NCBI GenBank assembly: GCA_002205965.3
Contig: NADL03000650.1
Location: 248,001-312,000, forward strand
Reading direction: 5' to 3'
DNA: 64,000 bases
From: Kappaphycus alvarezii
Taxonomy: Eukaryota > Rhodophyta > Florideophyceae > Gigartinales > Solieriaceae
Numbering within the stretch: position 1 is the stretch's first letter; every line of letters starts with the position of its first letter. Under the pieces are notes generated by a model. The model ran no database searches, was not told where the DNA came from, and saw only the letters and a program-made list of their open reading frames with translations. The position numbers and the translations under genes are program-made. Positions 23,101-36,650 of the stretch are shown piece after piece.

Positions 23101-26100
23101 AAATCCTTTAAAAATGCCTACACAGTTGTCTTTCTCTTCGAATCAGGTACTGCTTCTCAAATGAGGCCAATTCTGAAAAGCTTCCCCGTTATGAGGCTTT
23201 TTACATATTCTCCATGCTAAGTGACAACTCTAAACTTCCTTCATCTTCACAAGTCGCCAAAAATATGTTCCTTATACGTACACCAGAAATGGAAAGAGGC
23301 TGAGAGCTCTTGAAGTACTTATGTAAAGAACTGGCCACACCTCCGCTTCCCAATCTATCTTTGGTTGAGAGGAACATCGCTACAACCTTCTTTCTAGGTA
23401 TTGACCTAGAAGATGACTTCGGAATGTTCTCGATTTCTGCCAGCAGCATAAGTGAGATAGAACATAGTTTACATTGTTGGAGATCACAGAAGTAGTAGTT
23501 ACATGCCAAAGTTTGTCGTAATATATATTTGATCAACCGATTGTCCTAAAAGGAAAGCGAAGAGATATTAATGACTGGAAAATATGATGATAAAACGTAG
23601 AATGTGAAATAAATATCATTTGAACATATTAAATTCTCTAAATTTATGTAATACACTCTTTTAAGAATGATTTTTAGCCAAATAAATATTCTATTACGGT
23701 AAACAGGTCGACCTGAAATACATATCTAGCTCAAATCTCTAGAAATAAGTTAAAAGCTTATTTTTCACTTCGGCTGGTAAGAGGAGGAAGAAGTTTATTT
23801 ATTATTCTGATTCAAAGAAGAGTACCTTAACCGCCTTTTTTGTAGCCAGTCAAAATGGGACCAGACAAATTATATGCTGAAATTAGGTTTCATTCAGAGT
23901 ATTTATCTTTCAACAAGCACTAGCACTTCTTGAAAATTTTGAATGATTGAGCCGGGTAATCTCTTTCGAGCATTTTAGGTCCTGAAAATATGCGTTGGGA
24001 CAAATTATGTGATTTAATAGAAGGAAAAAGCATGCTCTTTATATGAACTGCAAGGTTCTCATACGCAAGGGACTCAATACCAATAGATTGGATGTCATAA
24101 ATACCGCGGTCTCCACAAATCAGTCCACTTCCTTGACTAAATTTACGATTCCAATCCTCTAGAGCTAAAGTCCGTCCCAAGAAAATTCCTCACTCGATTG
24201 AAAAGGCAGTTAAGTACGACTCAGAATGTATGAACTCCATTTTAACTTTGAATTAAGGCTCAGGATCTTAAAATCGGCGCTGATGGTTTGTTTCCTCAGA
24301 AAAAATTTCGATTAGGGATTATTACCAGTTGATCACACCAAGTATCATTGTATTGAAGCCCTATCTCATACAAGCCGTCATTATTATTCATGAGATTGGA
24401 TTTCACAAGAGATAGGGGCACGGAATTCATGACAGACGCACGAATACTGGAGAAACATTTTGAGAGCTTCGAAATTGAAAAGGAAGCTACAATCAGTAAT
24501 GGGTACAAAAATGAATGCTAATGGAGGAGATTCGGATAAAACAGCAGTAGATAATGCTAATTTTTTGTATAGAAGTAGGAAAAGTGAGTAAAGAACCTCA
24601 AATAAGTCATATTAGGTTCAACTTGGGACACATTCGGCTTGGAACAGAACCTTAAAGAATGATTAAGTCAAAGTTTATTGAAAGTAGTTGTGCTTTGGCT
24701 ACTAAAAATATCAAAAATGTGCTGAGTGGATTTTTCTATGCTAATTCTCTGATTCGTATGGCTCTCCTTGTTTTTTATTTCTTTTTTGGAACTTAGTGTA
24801 CATGATTCAATCCACCAGAATTTAAAGTGAACCAATTCTGGGAACCGGGATTAATGGATCAATTAATCAAGGAAAATTCCTCCTTCTGATGATTAATCGC
24901 CACAATTTCACATCATGGTTGCGTTCTATTATTTCTACCACCTCACTTGACCAAAGTTGCGCAACTGAATTTGACCAACTCTCAGTTCGGAAGAATGCTT
25001 CAAGGATACGAAATATTCTTCCGTTTCACATATGCCGCAGTTTTCCATTGAGCATCTTTATGATAAATTAGCATGCCTACTGCCATGAAATTTGATGCTC
25101 GAATACTCGGGTCGGACGGATTTTTCCGCCGATGTCCAAATGAGTTAGTGAACTTAGAGGCTTTCTTATATTTATCGATTATTTATTGTTAACCTGAAGC
25201 TTTTTTCCGTCAGGCGCTTAATATTTATAATTCTTTAAGAGACCAAAAGGGCCTGTATGGATAAGGAAACTAAAATTCTTGTGAAACATTTTGTTTGCAA
25301 ATTGCAGCGCAAATTTAAAATACTTGTACAACTTCAATCAGTTCCTATGCTAACATGCTTTGAGTAAACAACGTGTTTCTATTTTCCGTATTGAAACATA
25401 TTGTCCCATTTCTTTCCATTCATAAGGATAATTACGAAAAAAGATGACGAAGCAAGTGTTTGTGATGAATTCATCTCTGAAAAACACACTACAAGCAATT
25501 TTGTTCCTGTCGAGTGAAAAGATCCTTAAAGATATTTCACTCGCTTATTTGAGTATCTTTTAAATATTTTTTAGCCCTCATTATATCCATTCTCTGGAGG
25601 TTAAACAAACCTCGATAAACGTAATGAAACAAACACTGCAATTAGTCTCCATATGTACGCGATCTAGATATCAAAAGAGCACCAGGATACAGAGATTTTC
25701 CTCGGTGAATGCAGCTTCAAAAGAATAATTTAGTTCCAAAATATAGTCAAAAAGTATTTCTGTATTCATATTGCCATTTTTCGAGAATGTGGTCGTTGAA
25801 CTTCAGCTTTTTTTTTCACCTACAATTTGCCGTACATTTGAGGTAAAATCGTACTTAAACATCCCATACAATTTAATGAATGTTTGATTGTATGCTTTTT
25901 GTGGCATCATCTGCGCGCAGACAAACCGTTACCCTTGTGCTGTATCCGTTTGAGCAATTACCATAAAACGCGTTGTGAGTATAAACCACGGATCAAACAG
26001 GGGTGTGTTTATATCTAGACATTCGAAAAATGAATATTTCATACGCTTGGAACCAGTGGATACAATATATTAGGAGCGTCTAAATTGTTTGCACGGTTTC

Positions 26101-29100
26101 GAAATAAATTTTCGGTGTAACTTTTAGAAAATTCGACGAAAAGGAGCAAATTTCACATTATTTATCATTAATTGATATTTTATATGCCAGTGTCATATCC
26201 AAATAGATAATTTTTGATTGCATGTCCTATTTGCTTTGAATTTCGTTAGCATCTCCAAGCTAGTGATAAGTTCCTTTTCAGGTTGAAAGCGCTTCATATT
26301 GGTCGTCCAAAACCTCAGTGGATGACAAAGATGGGTAGGTACCATGATAAAATTCTCAACATTAACTTCCAAATACAAATACAGTCCTTCTCAGCCATCT
26401 TTTACGGGACTTGAGACCAGAAATTATGCATGGAAAGGAAAATGCTACATTACTCTCTTTTCCAAGCAGTTTCTAAGTCAGAGAGCATTTATACTCTGAT
26501 GCAGACCAAATTAATTCAACATTTTCCCGTAGATTCGCGCATAGTGGTAACCCCGTAATATTCTTGTCTCTTATATGTCTTTGATAGTTTCCATTGTTGG
26601 GATGGAATCACAGACTACATATGAAGCGTGACTATTGAAGCCATCTGGTCATACTCAATATTCGCCTAATTTTGCAGCTATATTCAACATATCTTCTTCC
26701 TCGACGTCATTATACTTGAATATTACATGAGTTATTGAATGAAATTTCCAATTTTTTGTGGCATCTCTCCATATATTTAATCGTAATCCGTTGCCCTCTT
26801 GGAAAACTTTTCGTCCCTACCTTCATCAAGGAAGCATTTGACTTTAATAATTTGGCCATAAACTGCTTTTTGTTATATTGAGTAACCAAAAGGGCCGTCC
26901 AGATAAAATATGAATTTACCAGTGTTATAATTCCATCCGTACTGCTTTCATAATAACATTAGGTTGCCTTAAGGTACCCTGATAGTAGTTGGATCCACCT
27001 TTGGTATTTAGGACAGCCTCAAATCCTTCTATAAAATGTATACAGGCTTTCAGCATTTGAATCTTTTTTCGTCACTAATCTAAAACTTAAAACGAGTCCG
27101 GGATTGCGCATATATTTTACCATACTTACTCTTTCTCGTGATGTCTTACAGAACTTTGTATGTTTTCTTGTAAAACTCCAAATGCATGCTTCACTTCAGA
27201 ATTTATAAGGTGCACTATTAATTAGGTCCTCGAAACGCTTATTAATCTATCCTTTAGTCGAACTGATCTCTATCCATTTAATACGAACTTTACGTGTTTT
27301 GTACGAGCTTTACGTGTTTGTTTACTCCAACAGGGTGGTATAACTTTGTAGAAAATGCTCTTTTCTAAAGATATTATAGAAAGAGGTTTAATTATTCTTT
27401 GCTAGAACGTATTAAATAGTTTAATTTATAATACTTCTTTGAGAATTTTCATCAGACCCGGTACACAATTTTAATGGCCATTTTAAGTCGCTTAAATCAT
27501 TAAGTAAGCCTCAAGTGTCTATAATACCCTTCCAAGTGAAAATAATTCTAATCTTGTGAGCAAAATTCTCGAACAAAAGCCCCTTCATGACCTTATCAAA
27601 ATGTTTAATCCATTCAAGAAAATAATGAGTTATCTAAATTCCATGAACTGATTTTTTAAGCACAGAAGGCCAGTGCGATATAAAATTTGATTCTGTTAAG
27701 GCCACTGGACAGCTATTAGTAGAACTTAACGTGAATAAGGCTCCTCGATCTTAAAGAGTGCCTCCTTAATAGTATATTTAATCTATAAAAAGAAGCGTTT
27801 ATTAATGGAAATTTTAAAATAGCTATATCAGAGCTGTTGGTCTTTTGGAAGTAATTTTCACTCAAGGGATCATTTATCACTTATTTCAAAGAAAGGCTGG
27901 TGCATTTTTCTAGTTTAAAATATACAGTATTTCAAGTCCGAATTTTCTAGTAAAATCGACAGCATTTTTTTGTGGAAGATTAAAAATGAGAGGCTTAAAG
28001 AAAACGTTTTACTACGCTCACTCTTAATTCAGTAAAGACAAGTACCATTATTGCGATTGAGGATTATATCTGTTAGTTCCTGCACTTTTTTCTCTAGGAT
28101 TCCTATGTGTCAAAATCATTGGGAGGTGCTCTTCCTTTTGCTAAGTTCTATTTAGGATCAAACACTTGGAAGTTTTCGTAGCGTTTAGTGTATTTTATCT
28201 CTTATTTAACTCAATTTTAGCTGATTTTCCGTTTACTAAGTTCCATATCGGATCTTAATGCATTTAGCAACTAAAAACGGCGTCTTTTGGGCAAATTTTA
28301 GTTGATTAATCGTACAATAATCAATATGGAAATGAATAAACTAGGAATTGTAGTAATTTTTGACGATTCTTACAGAGGTAAGACAAACTGACCTTATAGA
28401 ACATATTTTACGCACCCGAAAATTATATGTACCATACGTTTTTATCAAAACTTGGCTCTGTTCCATCAATTCAGCTCTTAAATATAATGCATAGTCAGTC
28501 AGCCGGTGCACACTCTAGGTAAATAATGACTAAATATCTCTCTCTCTAAACTTGGGGAAACGAGAGCTCCATAATACATAATAACCTCCGGGATAAACCA
28601 GCTATACTATGGGTTGTTTGTTGCTCTACAAGAAAAGTCATAACCTGTGCAAAACTGGATTGCAATACTATGCCTACTAACCAAATTTTTTACCCCGAAT
28701 TTGTATTATGTTAGCATCTAAGAGATTTAATGTCGAATGAATAATTCTTTAGACAAATTAAAGAAGGTGAAACTGAGAGGAAATCTTGAATACAATAAAA
28801 TTCAAACTACCAGTAAAACGGCGAGAGTAAAATCCAAAGGCTCCGTGGAATTGCCTTGAAGGGAAATGAGGCCTCACCATGGGTACAAGCTTTGTACTTG
28901 CAGCTTTTTTCATTGCACTTGTCAATACGGTATTTGATCCGCTCAGAATCATAGTTCAGGGATGAAAAGATATCAGGAGAAAATTGAATCCTAATAATGC
29001 CTCTTCATGATCCAGCGGCATAAAGACGCAAAAATTCCCCTAGTCAACTACACACTGTTGCAAGAGATGATAACTTGTTGTAAAAACCGTCCTTTCCCGC

Positions 29101-29297
29101 TGAAAAGATTTAATTTTATTTTGTTACTGGTACAAGGTGGATGTAGGTGGATGTTAATTCTAATGGAAGGCGGGATAAGAAGTAACAATTAATGATATGG
29201 GATCCAGGTTCTACCAGTTACTTCCATTCTGAGCCAGCACTAAGAGGTGTATTTAACTACAGCAACTGGAAAGAAATATTGGAGGACTAGGAGATTA

Positions 29298-29385
29298 ATG
29301 GTATCGGTTTATTGCGAGTCTTGCAAAGGTTATGAGTGTATGAATTTTCATTCAAATCATGTGGAAGCGTCTACAATACCAATAG
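29298..29385 (+). pseudogene. diverged copy of the CxxC coding piece at 30051
   Basis: This segment aligns with 30051-30144. Translation gives MVSVYCESCKGYECMNF against MGFVYCEWCKDCESYEF, sharing VYCE-x-CK, with further matches downstream (TTCATTCAA and GTCTACAATAC blocks). The frame here closes soon after, so this is the more decayed copy. The two lie 750 bases apart in the same orientation, as expected of a local duplication or two remnants of one repeat family. Confidence 0.5.
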
Positions 29386-30050
29386 GGGACTAATGTGAAA
29401 ATTGGAAAAACAATTAAGTATTGGAAAACTATTCAATTTGTTATCTACATCGAATACGATGATAAAAATTGTGGAGCAATCTTTTATCAGAGGCTCACAA
29501 TTTTTATTCAATGTAATTCATCGAAAAATATTTTTATCTATTTTCACTGGCCTATGTTTCATACTATACTACACGTGAAGTTTTTTTATCTGTCAGTTGG
29601 CTTTTAAATTCTACAGTTATAATTACTGTAATTTTATTGTCAGTGAATTATTATGTGGATTAATGCTCACCTGAAGAATTATTCTAATACCATAGTAACC
29701 ATTTGACGTAAAATTTCCTTATATTAATTACTGAGCATGAATTTGGTCTACAAAAATTATTATACTGCTGGAATCATCTTTGTAGCCCCTCTACTCTGAT
29801 CTACAGTATGAATACAGTAGTCTTTGGTTGTTAGAAAAATTGAGCAAGCCTCAGGCCATCGAACTATCACAGTCAATCAGCTATCAATAAATATTGATTT
29901 TCTTATTACTATTATTCTCAGTCCTACTCAGGTCATTTTATTATTCATTTATTCTGAATTATGTATTTGGATCTGCGCATTTACACTACATCAAAATGGG
30001 GTAAATAGAGTGGTTTACTTAATTTTCATGATAACAGCAATCGCATCAAA

Positions 30051-30305
30051 ATGGGGTTTGTTTACTGCGAGTGGTGCAAAGATTGTGAATCCTATGAATT
30101 TGCATTCAAGCCATTTGGCAGGGTCTACAATACAAGTAATGGAGTATTTACTGCATGTAGTCTGGAGACGCAGAATGTTTGCGTAAAACGCAATGGGACG
30201 CAGATTAAAGAGGGAAAATTTTGGGTGTTTTTGCTTTTGGAAGATATATTCGATCTACCCTACAGTTTTCCGGACAACCACAATCGACTCAAAAAGGTAT
30301 GCTGA
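30051..30305 (+). pseudogene. unrecognised 84-codon ORF with CxxC motif, better copy
   Basis: An open frame beginning MGFVYCEWCKDCESYEF continues through VYNTSNGVFTACSLETQ to a Leu-rich, acidic end. Early CxxC and Cys spacing (YCEWCKDC) resembles a small zinc-binding module. I do not recognise the family. It stands in otherwise non-coding AT-rich DNA and has a diverged second copy at 29298, so it is more likely a transposon-derived domain than a host gene. Confidence 0.35.
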
Positions 30306-31000
30306 CACAGTGAGTACTTTGCCATGGCAGTAAACCAGCGTCACGATTCCTCCACCAGTAGATACTGAACGCATTAAACTTCTTTCTCACTTGTAGAGTT
30401 GAAACATTTAATTCATAGGATTTTAAAGGTCTGGGAAATTTTGAGCTTTGACCTTTTTTGCATGTGCAACATTTAAATCAGCTTTGAATCCAGAAGAATC
30501 AGTTGCAATACCTAGTAATGGCAATATTACCATTCTGAATTTATGGCGATTTCCTGCTCTGTACATGTTCAAAATTAGACGTGATACAGTATTCGTGCTA
30601 ATGTTGACAGCATCATGTCTCTATTGTTTTTCTATGAACACGACCGGCTGGAATTGGCCATCCCGTAACCTTATTATCTTTCGAAGAATGGCTGGACATG
30701 CCAGACTGGCACAGTCCGATGGGATTAGAGCAGTCTGAACATGCATGGTCAAACTTTTATTTATATAAGCCTAATTTGTTGAACCGGCCTCACTTTCTCG
30801 CTGTTCAAGCTACTGATCTAAGCTCCTAAAGCTATTGCTTTAAGGAAAAGGCAGTTTTATTTAAGTCAAAAGGATTTTTATTATGAATCCTTTATTCGCG
30901 TTACGTGGCGCGGAACGTGGCTGTTAGGGCAATGGAGACATACGGGACGGTTTGAGCGGTTATAACCCCGAGGCATGCGGCAGCAGCAGTGGTGTCCAAT

Positions 31001-31999
31001 GCATCATGCCTGCTGACAGGCTTCGAGCCAGCCATTTAGGCACATGACTCACATTACCCATTATCCTGAACATGTGTAGCATACACCGGGGGATAGCCGA
31101 ACCGCACTTTTCAAAAATTACAGAACCAAATCATTTTTTCTTATTCGCGTCTATATGGCCAATAACAACCGGCGATACATGTGTAGTACACGTGTTTCTC
31201 AATCTTTAATTCCTTTATGGTGAGGTGAACAACTGCTTCGATTCCAGATGGAAAAGTAACCCGTCCCCATTGACCGGTTGGATATCTTGTAAGACCTAAG
31301 CAGCCTGCATGGGCTACGGTATAAACTATTTACAACCAGTTGCGCGAGTTGCCGTTCATACAGTGTTGTTAGGTTTGAAATATCACCGTGTGAATCGGCC
31401 ACTGCGGAAACCTCTCGTCGATAGGCAGTATACAGTATTGTTAATTACTCGGGACAACCAAATGGGGCGAAACTGTTTGATGGTCTACCGTTTGAATAGA
31501 ACAATCGGTGTTTTCCTCGCGTAGCTGTAATGTGCGATACTCACTCTTTCGTGCCCCTCCATAACCAATCGGAGTCAAATTCTGTTGGAAGGTTCTCCTG
31601 TGCGATGACTAATAACATGGGCCGTTTTTTTTGGAAGGCTTTTGTCTTTGTACGGTATTCTTAAAATAGTTTGAGAAAGTTTTACATGGCGTTGCCTGCC
31701 TTTTCAACCATCTCACTGCCGCATGTCATGGCTAGATGTTTTCCCTTGTTTTATGTAAAACTCTACTTCGTATATCATCGATTCACCTACCCTTCACACT
31801 AGATCAGGCCGTTACCCATTTGTACTTGCAGCCTAAACAGCTGTCAGATAGCCGGTGAGTCTTATGTGCCTTTCCACTTTAGCGTGTAATGAAAGTCTTT
31901 TCCCACTGAATGTCGCATTAGTTGAGTCCTGCGCCGTTGTTCTGAACATGGTGCAAGGGAATCAACCTCCAATCATTTACACGATAACCGCAAGCACAA
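31001..31999. other. transition from AT-rich desert, no gene seen
   Basis: Composition returns toward mixed GC. Short open frames occur on both strands with no recognisable motif. No RNA gene was recognised. Confidence 0.45.
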
Positions 32000-32733
32000 C
32001 TTTAAAACCAAACGGGGGTGTTCATTGATGGATTTATTGTCTCCGACAGCGAGATGTGCTTGGCTGCAGCAAGAATACCGCAAGTCGATGCTGACTCGGT
32101 GGCTTGGTCCTTGGAGATTAGAGCACTGGCGCAAAGCGCTAGTTGTGATTCTGGGGCAACAGTTGGTTTGATTGCTTTGAGGCGGTGAGCATTGTGCCAA
32201 AAGAGAAAAGTGCAGTAGAAAGGCATGCAGAGGCTGCAAGGTTGTCCAAACCAGTTGGGCGTTTACATTTTGTTTAGACTAACACTTTGGTTTTTGGTAG
32301 TATTTTCGCGGATTTTGGATAAGTCGGGCTCCTTGACATGCTGTTGCCAGCAGATTTCATGAAACAGTGTAGTTGATGAGATGGGGCTTGTTCCCATAAA
32401 ACTGTTTCAGGGATTCCCGGTGCTCATCGGCAAGTATGTGCAGCGCCTCTACTTGCTCTGCAGCACGCAATGAGCGGGAACGGCAATGCTACAGCTGTTT
32501 GCTCGAGACCACAAGAGCAGTTTGCGGAAAACCAAGCTGGTTCAGCGTTGCGATATGGTGCCTTTGATGAGCTTATTCTGTACAGTCGTTCACTGATGTT
32601 GCGACCAACATTTAAAAACTTGGTCCCAACGGATCGAGTGGAGGGAGACACGTTAGGTCATTTTTTGATTAATCAGGGCCTGGAGGAAGAAATAGAGATG
32701 TTTTTGGTGGTGGTAGTTTGGAAGGTCAGGTGA
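32000..32733. other. ambiguous short ORFs on both strands
   Basis: On the plus strand, 32470-32733 encodes 87 residues of ordinary composition (MSGNGNATAVCSRPQEQF to the end). On the minus strand, 32480 down to 32000 contains coherent pieces such as AAEQVEALHILADEHRESL and ALCASALISKDQATESAS that lie in different frames and could be exons. I cannot decide which strand, if either, is coding. No domain is recognised. Confidence 0.25.
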
Positions 32734-32960
32734 TGGTATGCGAGTGGGTGTTTGAATGAAAGAAGTTTAATGCATTTAGTACAATGACCCCGATTCCATA
32801 TTGTCAGCATGAATGATGCATGATTGATGCTGAGAATAAGGAATAATATTAAATTGCCGTTGATAGATTAAAGGAGAATGCTACTCGCGAGAAATCGGAT
32901 GGGTCTTGTGGGAAAGAAAATTATTGATATTCATTGATTGCGCAACATTTGACCTGTTCA

Positions 32961-33160
32961 CGTACACTACCTTACAGTACTGTACAGTTTGGTTTCCAGT
33001 GCAGGCCACCGGCTAGTGCATGTTGATGTTTGGCACTGTGTCATTTCAAATACTGTACAGTACAGTTCTGCACAGTGTTGTATTGATTTATTTAGTACTG
33101 TACAGTACTGGACTGGACTGGACTGTACAGAAAGTGTCACACATGTACAGTACTACAGAA
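32961..33160. repeat. TACTGTAC palindromic repeat cluster
   Basis: At least seven GTACTGTAC or GTACAGTAC units occur within 200 bases, with an internal GGACTGGACTGGACTG slippage run. Intergenic. Short ORFs crossing it are Cys/Tyr/Val-rich artefacts of the repeat. Confidence 0.85.
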
Positions 33161-33897
33161 GCTCTGGAGAATAAAAGAAAACTTGAGGCTGCCAAATCGC
33201 TACTGATGGCAAGCTGATGCGTAAATCAGTTTTTAATGTAATGTATTCATGGAGAGGAGAAAGACAAAAAGAGATAAAAATTCCAAGACATTTGTCAATG
33301 GCGTGATCTCGCATCAAGAGTCAGATTCATATAATCCAGTCCAATTACGCTTTATTTGATCTTATAGGGGAAGTTTCTATACAGTACAATATGCATTGAG
33401 ACACATGCGTGCACCTTCGGATGTCCACAGTAGCAATCAGACCTAATCTCAACTGCTATCCACACCTCGTCACCTTATTCGCTTCAACTTGTGTGTGAAC
33501 CACTCGCAAAACTGGTCGGGTAAATTAACTTCCCTGGTTTAAACACGGTGAGATCATTCTGAATCTGTCTAAAGGCACCCCTGCCCCCCCTAAGACTAAC
33601 CTTGGAGCTGCCTCTTGCAAAAAAATATTGGAGATATTTTTGATTTTGGTTTTTCTTACATCAATCAGTAAAGCTCATGCAACTTGTACTAAATACGTTG
33701 GCTAAAGATCCAATGCAAACTAAAACGAGATTGCATTCCATGGGGCTTAAAGTCAACACCTGTTTCTGCCTCATGTTTTTATTCTTAATTTGCTATAAAC
33801 TAATTTAAACAAGCTCTTAAAAGGCACCCCAGCATCATGATTCAGTTTGGTACTGCATTCCGTTGCAAGTCTACCGTGAAACCATGCTTTAGCAACT

Positions 33898-34090
33898 GTT
33901 CTGTACTGTATGCTTCAAAGAATAATAGGAATACAGGTAGGAATTATCATGCCCCTGTTTGCCACGTGTATAATGCGGTACTGTATGTACAGTATTGTAC
34001 CGCACTGGGCTGTACGGTATTCGAGTTTTTTTTTTTGTTTTTTTTGTTTAGCGGAAAGGGACATGGTGTGGTTCAAGTACAGTACAGTAA
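33898..34090. repeat. TACTGTAC palindromic repeat cluster
   Basis: Units at about 33902, 33978-34000, 34010 and 34075-34090 (AAGTACAGTACAGTAA) are spread around a T-rich tract at 34026-34050. Intergenic. Confidence 0.75.
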
Positions 34091-34099
34091 AAGTGTAAA

Positions 34100-36227
34100 A
34101 TATAGTGCAGTGCAAATCGATGCGAGAGCCAACGTTATCGCTTCATGTTCATTAGGCTAGACTTGTTTGTGGCCTGTGTTTTTGCACCATGTTGTATTTT
34201 GGCCCATCTGCTCCCAATTCGTCAAATGCAAAAGGTTTTATAAAAAAACAAATCCTGCATTTCAGACCGTCTGCAGAGTGTCGCTGACTCTGTTTATACT
34301 GCATAGGTTGACATGCCCTCAATCTGAATACCCCTTTTTGAATTAAACAAACGCAGTAAAGATAAATAAAGCAAGCGACACATTGTTTGCCAGGGAAAGA
34401 ATCTGTAGGCAGGAACAAGATTTTCTGTCCCCCACACTCTGGCTCTTTGTGACGGCAATTTGCAGCGCCTTTACTATTTTTTTACGTTATTTTCCTTGCT
34501 TCACCTGCTCACTGCCGCTGACAAATCGACATATTTTCCCTGGTCAACAACTGATCTCTATGTCGTGATACATCACTAACCGTCGCGTGTGCATGACGGT
34601 TGATCTGGTAGTTTATGTTGCTGCACTGCATAAGGATTCAGTAATTCTATCAAAAATGGGATAGTCTTGCAGCATAACAAAAAAACTGATTTCAACGCTC
34701 CCAAATCACCAAATCCCTGAATTATCATCCTACTAATTCAGGCCAAGCAACGGCATCTCTTTCTGCCATTAGCCACCTTGCTCGAGTCCAGCTAAACCTA
34801 AAACTGAAGCGAGGAAATAAAACCAGAAGAGAATCGACACCGCACCACAGATGTGCAACTTTTCCCGACTTTTGCTAAATATAGCCACACCCCACCGGAA
34901 ACATCGCCAACCTCCGATATGCCTTCCCTCTGCTTTGGTCACTAGCAGAATCCCCCCGCACCAAAATTCCAACCTCCATCATCCAAAGGGCATCCACCTG
35001 CAATCCCAAATTGCACGAAAACCCCCCCACCCCCTCATCCCCACCCCTCCCTCCCCACTCTGATCCAGCACAGTTGAATACATTTAACCACCGTAGCTTC
35101 TAGCTATCGTACAATCTATGGTTTATCCCACGGCATTGCTGCTAGCATTGTCCGCATATTCTCATGTCAGGGCGGCCGAATAAATGATCTTGAAATGCGT
35201 GCAGCCACGTATGATCCCTGCATCTCTTTATCTATTGCACGGCGCCATGTGTGTGTACGCCCACACGCAACACTCGCTGTCGCTTGGTGGCCCCAGTACA
35301 ACTATCGCCTGTAAACGCGTTGGGCCCACCTGATGTGCTTGAAACAAGAGGTGCCGCCAATGGCAGATTTTGGTTTTCCTGTGGGTAGGGTGGGCGTTGG
35401 TGCGGTACTGAGGTACTGCGGCACTGCAAGACAGTGCTGTGGACTTGGATTTTTTTCCGGTGGGGTGTCTCTATTAGAATCGTGCACTGTAATTGGAATA
35501 CCAGTGCTGATGGCTGATGCGCTGCTGCCATTCCGGTTTCTAACGTCGCATGTGTTGAATCACGACTCTTGTCCAACGCACAAACATCGACAGTCCTGCA
35601 GTTGCACAACCAACCACTCAGCATCAGTCAAACACAAGGGCCCAACCAGCGCAGTTTGGGCGCGTTTCTGTCCACTCTTGAGAATTTCACAATGGAAAAC
35701 ACATGCACTCGTGGAAAGCAAGTGAGGGCTATGTACCGAATCTTAACCTGGACTCCTCTAGCCTATCCGTTTTCACCGTGCGATTTTTCCACCCTGCCCC
35801 ACGGGCGCCCGTTCCCCAAGCCACATCTTCTTTAAACTCTACAATTTCCAGCGATCGATACTACACGCCTAGAGGCAACAATCACTCACCCACATGATGG
35901 TCGTGAAATTCACCATCCCACACTCTGCCACATGTACACTGTACCTGTGGCAGCAGTCTAAACCACCATGCCACCCTGGATTCAGCCACACCCCATCACC
36001 CACCTGCACTCAACAACTTCCACAACCAGACAATCACCCCTGCCTTTCCCTGCACCCCTCATCGATAACCCATTCTCCACAAACAAAAATCCCCAACCAA
36101 AAAGGACACAACCAAGGGTGGTGGTCCTCCCCACAAACCTGCAGACCTCCATCCCCATCACATCAAAAAAAAAAACACCCTCGTACAAACTCCACGCACA
36201 ACAACTGCCCCACACCACACCCTCACC
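34100..36227. other. spacer, C-rich from about 34850
   Basis: No supported gene. From 34850 the plus strand becomes C-rich and G-poor, like the 5' flanks of the real genes here, and it leads up to the ACCATGG at 36228. Open frames translate to Pro/His/Thr/Ser strings. Confidence 0.45.
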
Positions 36228-36650
36228 ATGGAATCTCAACAAATCTCCATGCATCCCCCAACAACCCCCGACACACCATCCGCCCTCATCCGCCGTCTCC
36301 CACAAACCCCCAAGCCCCACCTTGCCCATACCCAGTTTCGACGGCAACGGCGGTGGGATGCGTGTGGCACGCATGTGCAACGGGATTCGAGTAGGTCATG
36401 CATGACTCGCGAGAGCGGCGCTGTGGTGTGGACCAAGTTGTCTCGGTCAAAACAAGGGGAGGCGAGGCGATGCAGGCGAGGGTGCATGTTTTCAGGGGAT
36501 GGGGTTGTGGTGGGGTGGTGTGATGGTAGGGTGGTGGTGTGTGTTGTGCAGGGGGCGTGGTTTGTGGGAGATTGGGGTTTGTCCTTGGGGGGGATATGGA
36601 GCGGAGATTGGTGGTGTTGGGATGGAGGTACAAGTGCCGGGGGATTGTGA
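36228..36650 (+). CDS. hypothetical protein, weakly supported
   Basis: An ACCATGG start opens MESQQISMHPPTTPDTPSAL and 140 codons follow. No domain is recognised. The support is contextual: a C-rich leader upstream, a good start context, and a switch from C-rich to G-rich coding strand at about 36380, as in the other genes of this window. The second half is Gly/Val/Trp-rich, as any frame through G-rich DNA would be, so the true gene may leave this frame by a frame step or intron. A Cys-rich plus-strand piece at 37240-37310 (KQCRTNTCGICRACAKTHRW) might be a later exon. Confidence 0.25.
   Translation: MESQQISMHPPTTPDTPSALIRRLPQTPKPHLAHTQFRRQRRWDACGTHVQRDSSRSCMTRESGAVVWTKLSRSKQGEARRCRRGCMFSGDGVVVGWCDGRVVVCVVQGAWFVGDWGLSLGGIWSGDWWCWDGGTSAGGL

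Larger units (their letters stand above)
16641..31000. other. AT-rich gene desert
   Basis: About 14 kb of AT-rich sequence without a convincing gene. Open frames rarely exceed 100 codons, lie on both strands and show no domain. The base composition resembles the decayed Copia remnant at 12-15 kb, so old transposon debris is the likeliest content. Items that stand out are entered separately: one copy of the 130-bp repeat, an exact 20-bp tandem duplication and a diverged duplicated CxxC coding piece. Two GTAC motifs occur at 18063-18115, and I noticed no others of note up to 31 kb. Confidence 0.6.

Noticed and set aside
19000..29000. Organelle-derived insertion as an explanation for the AT-rich stretch
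   Set aside because: I looked for rRNA, tRNA or familiar organelle protein motifs by eye and found none; short stop-rich frames fit decayed nuclear repeats better.
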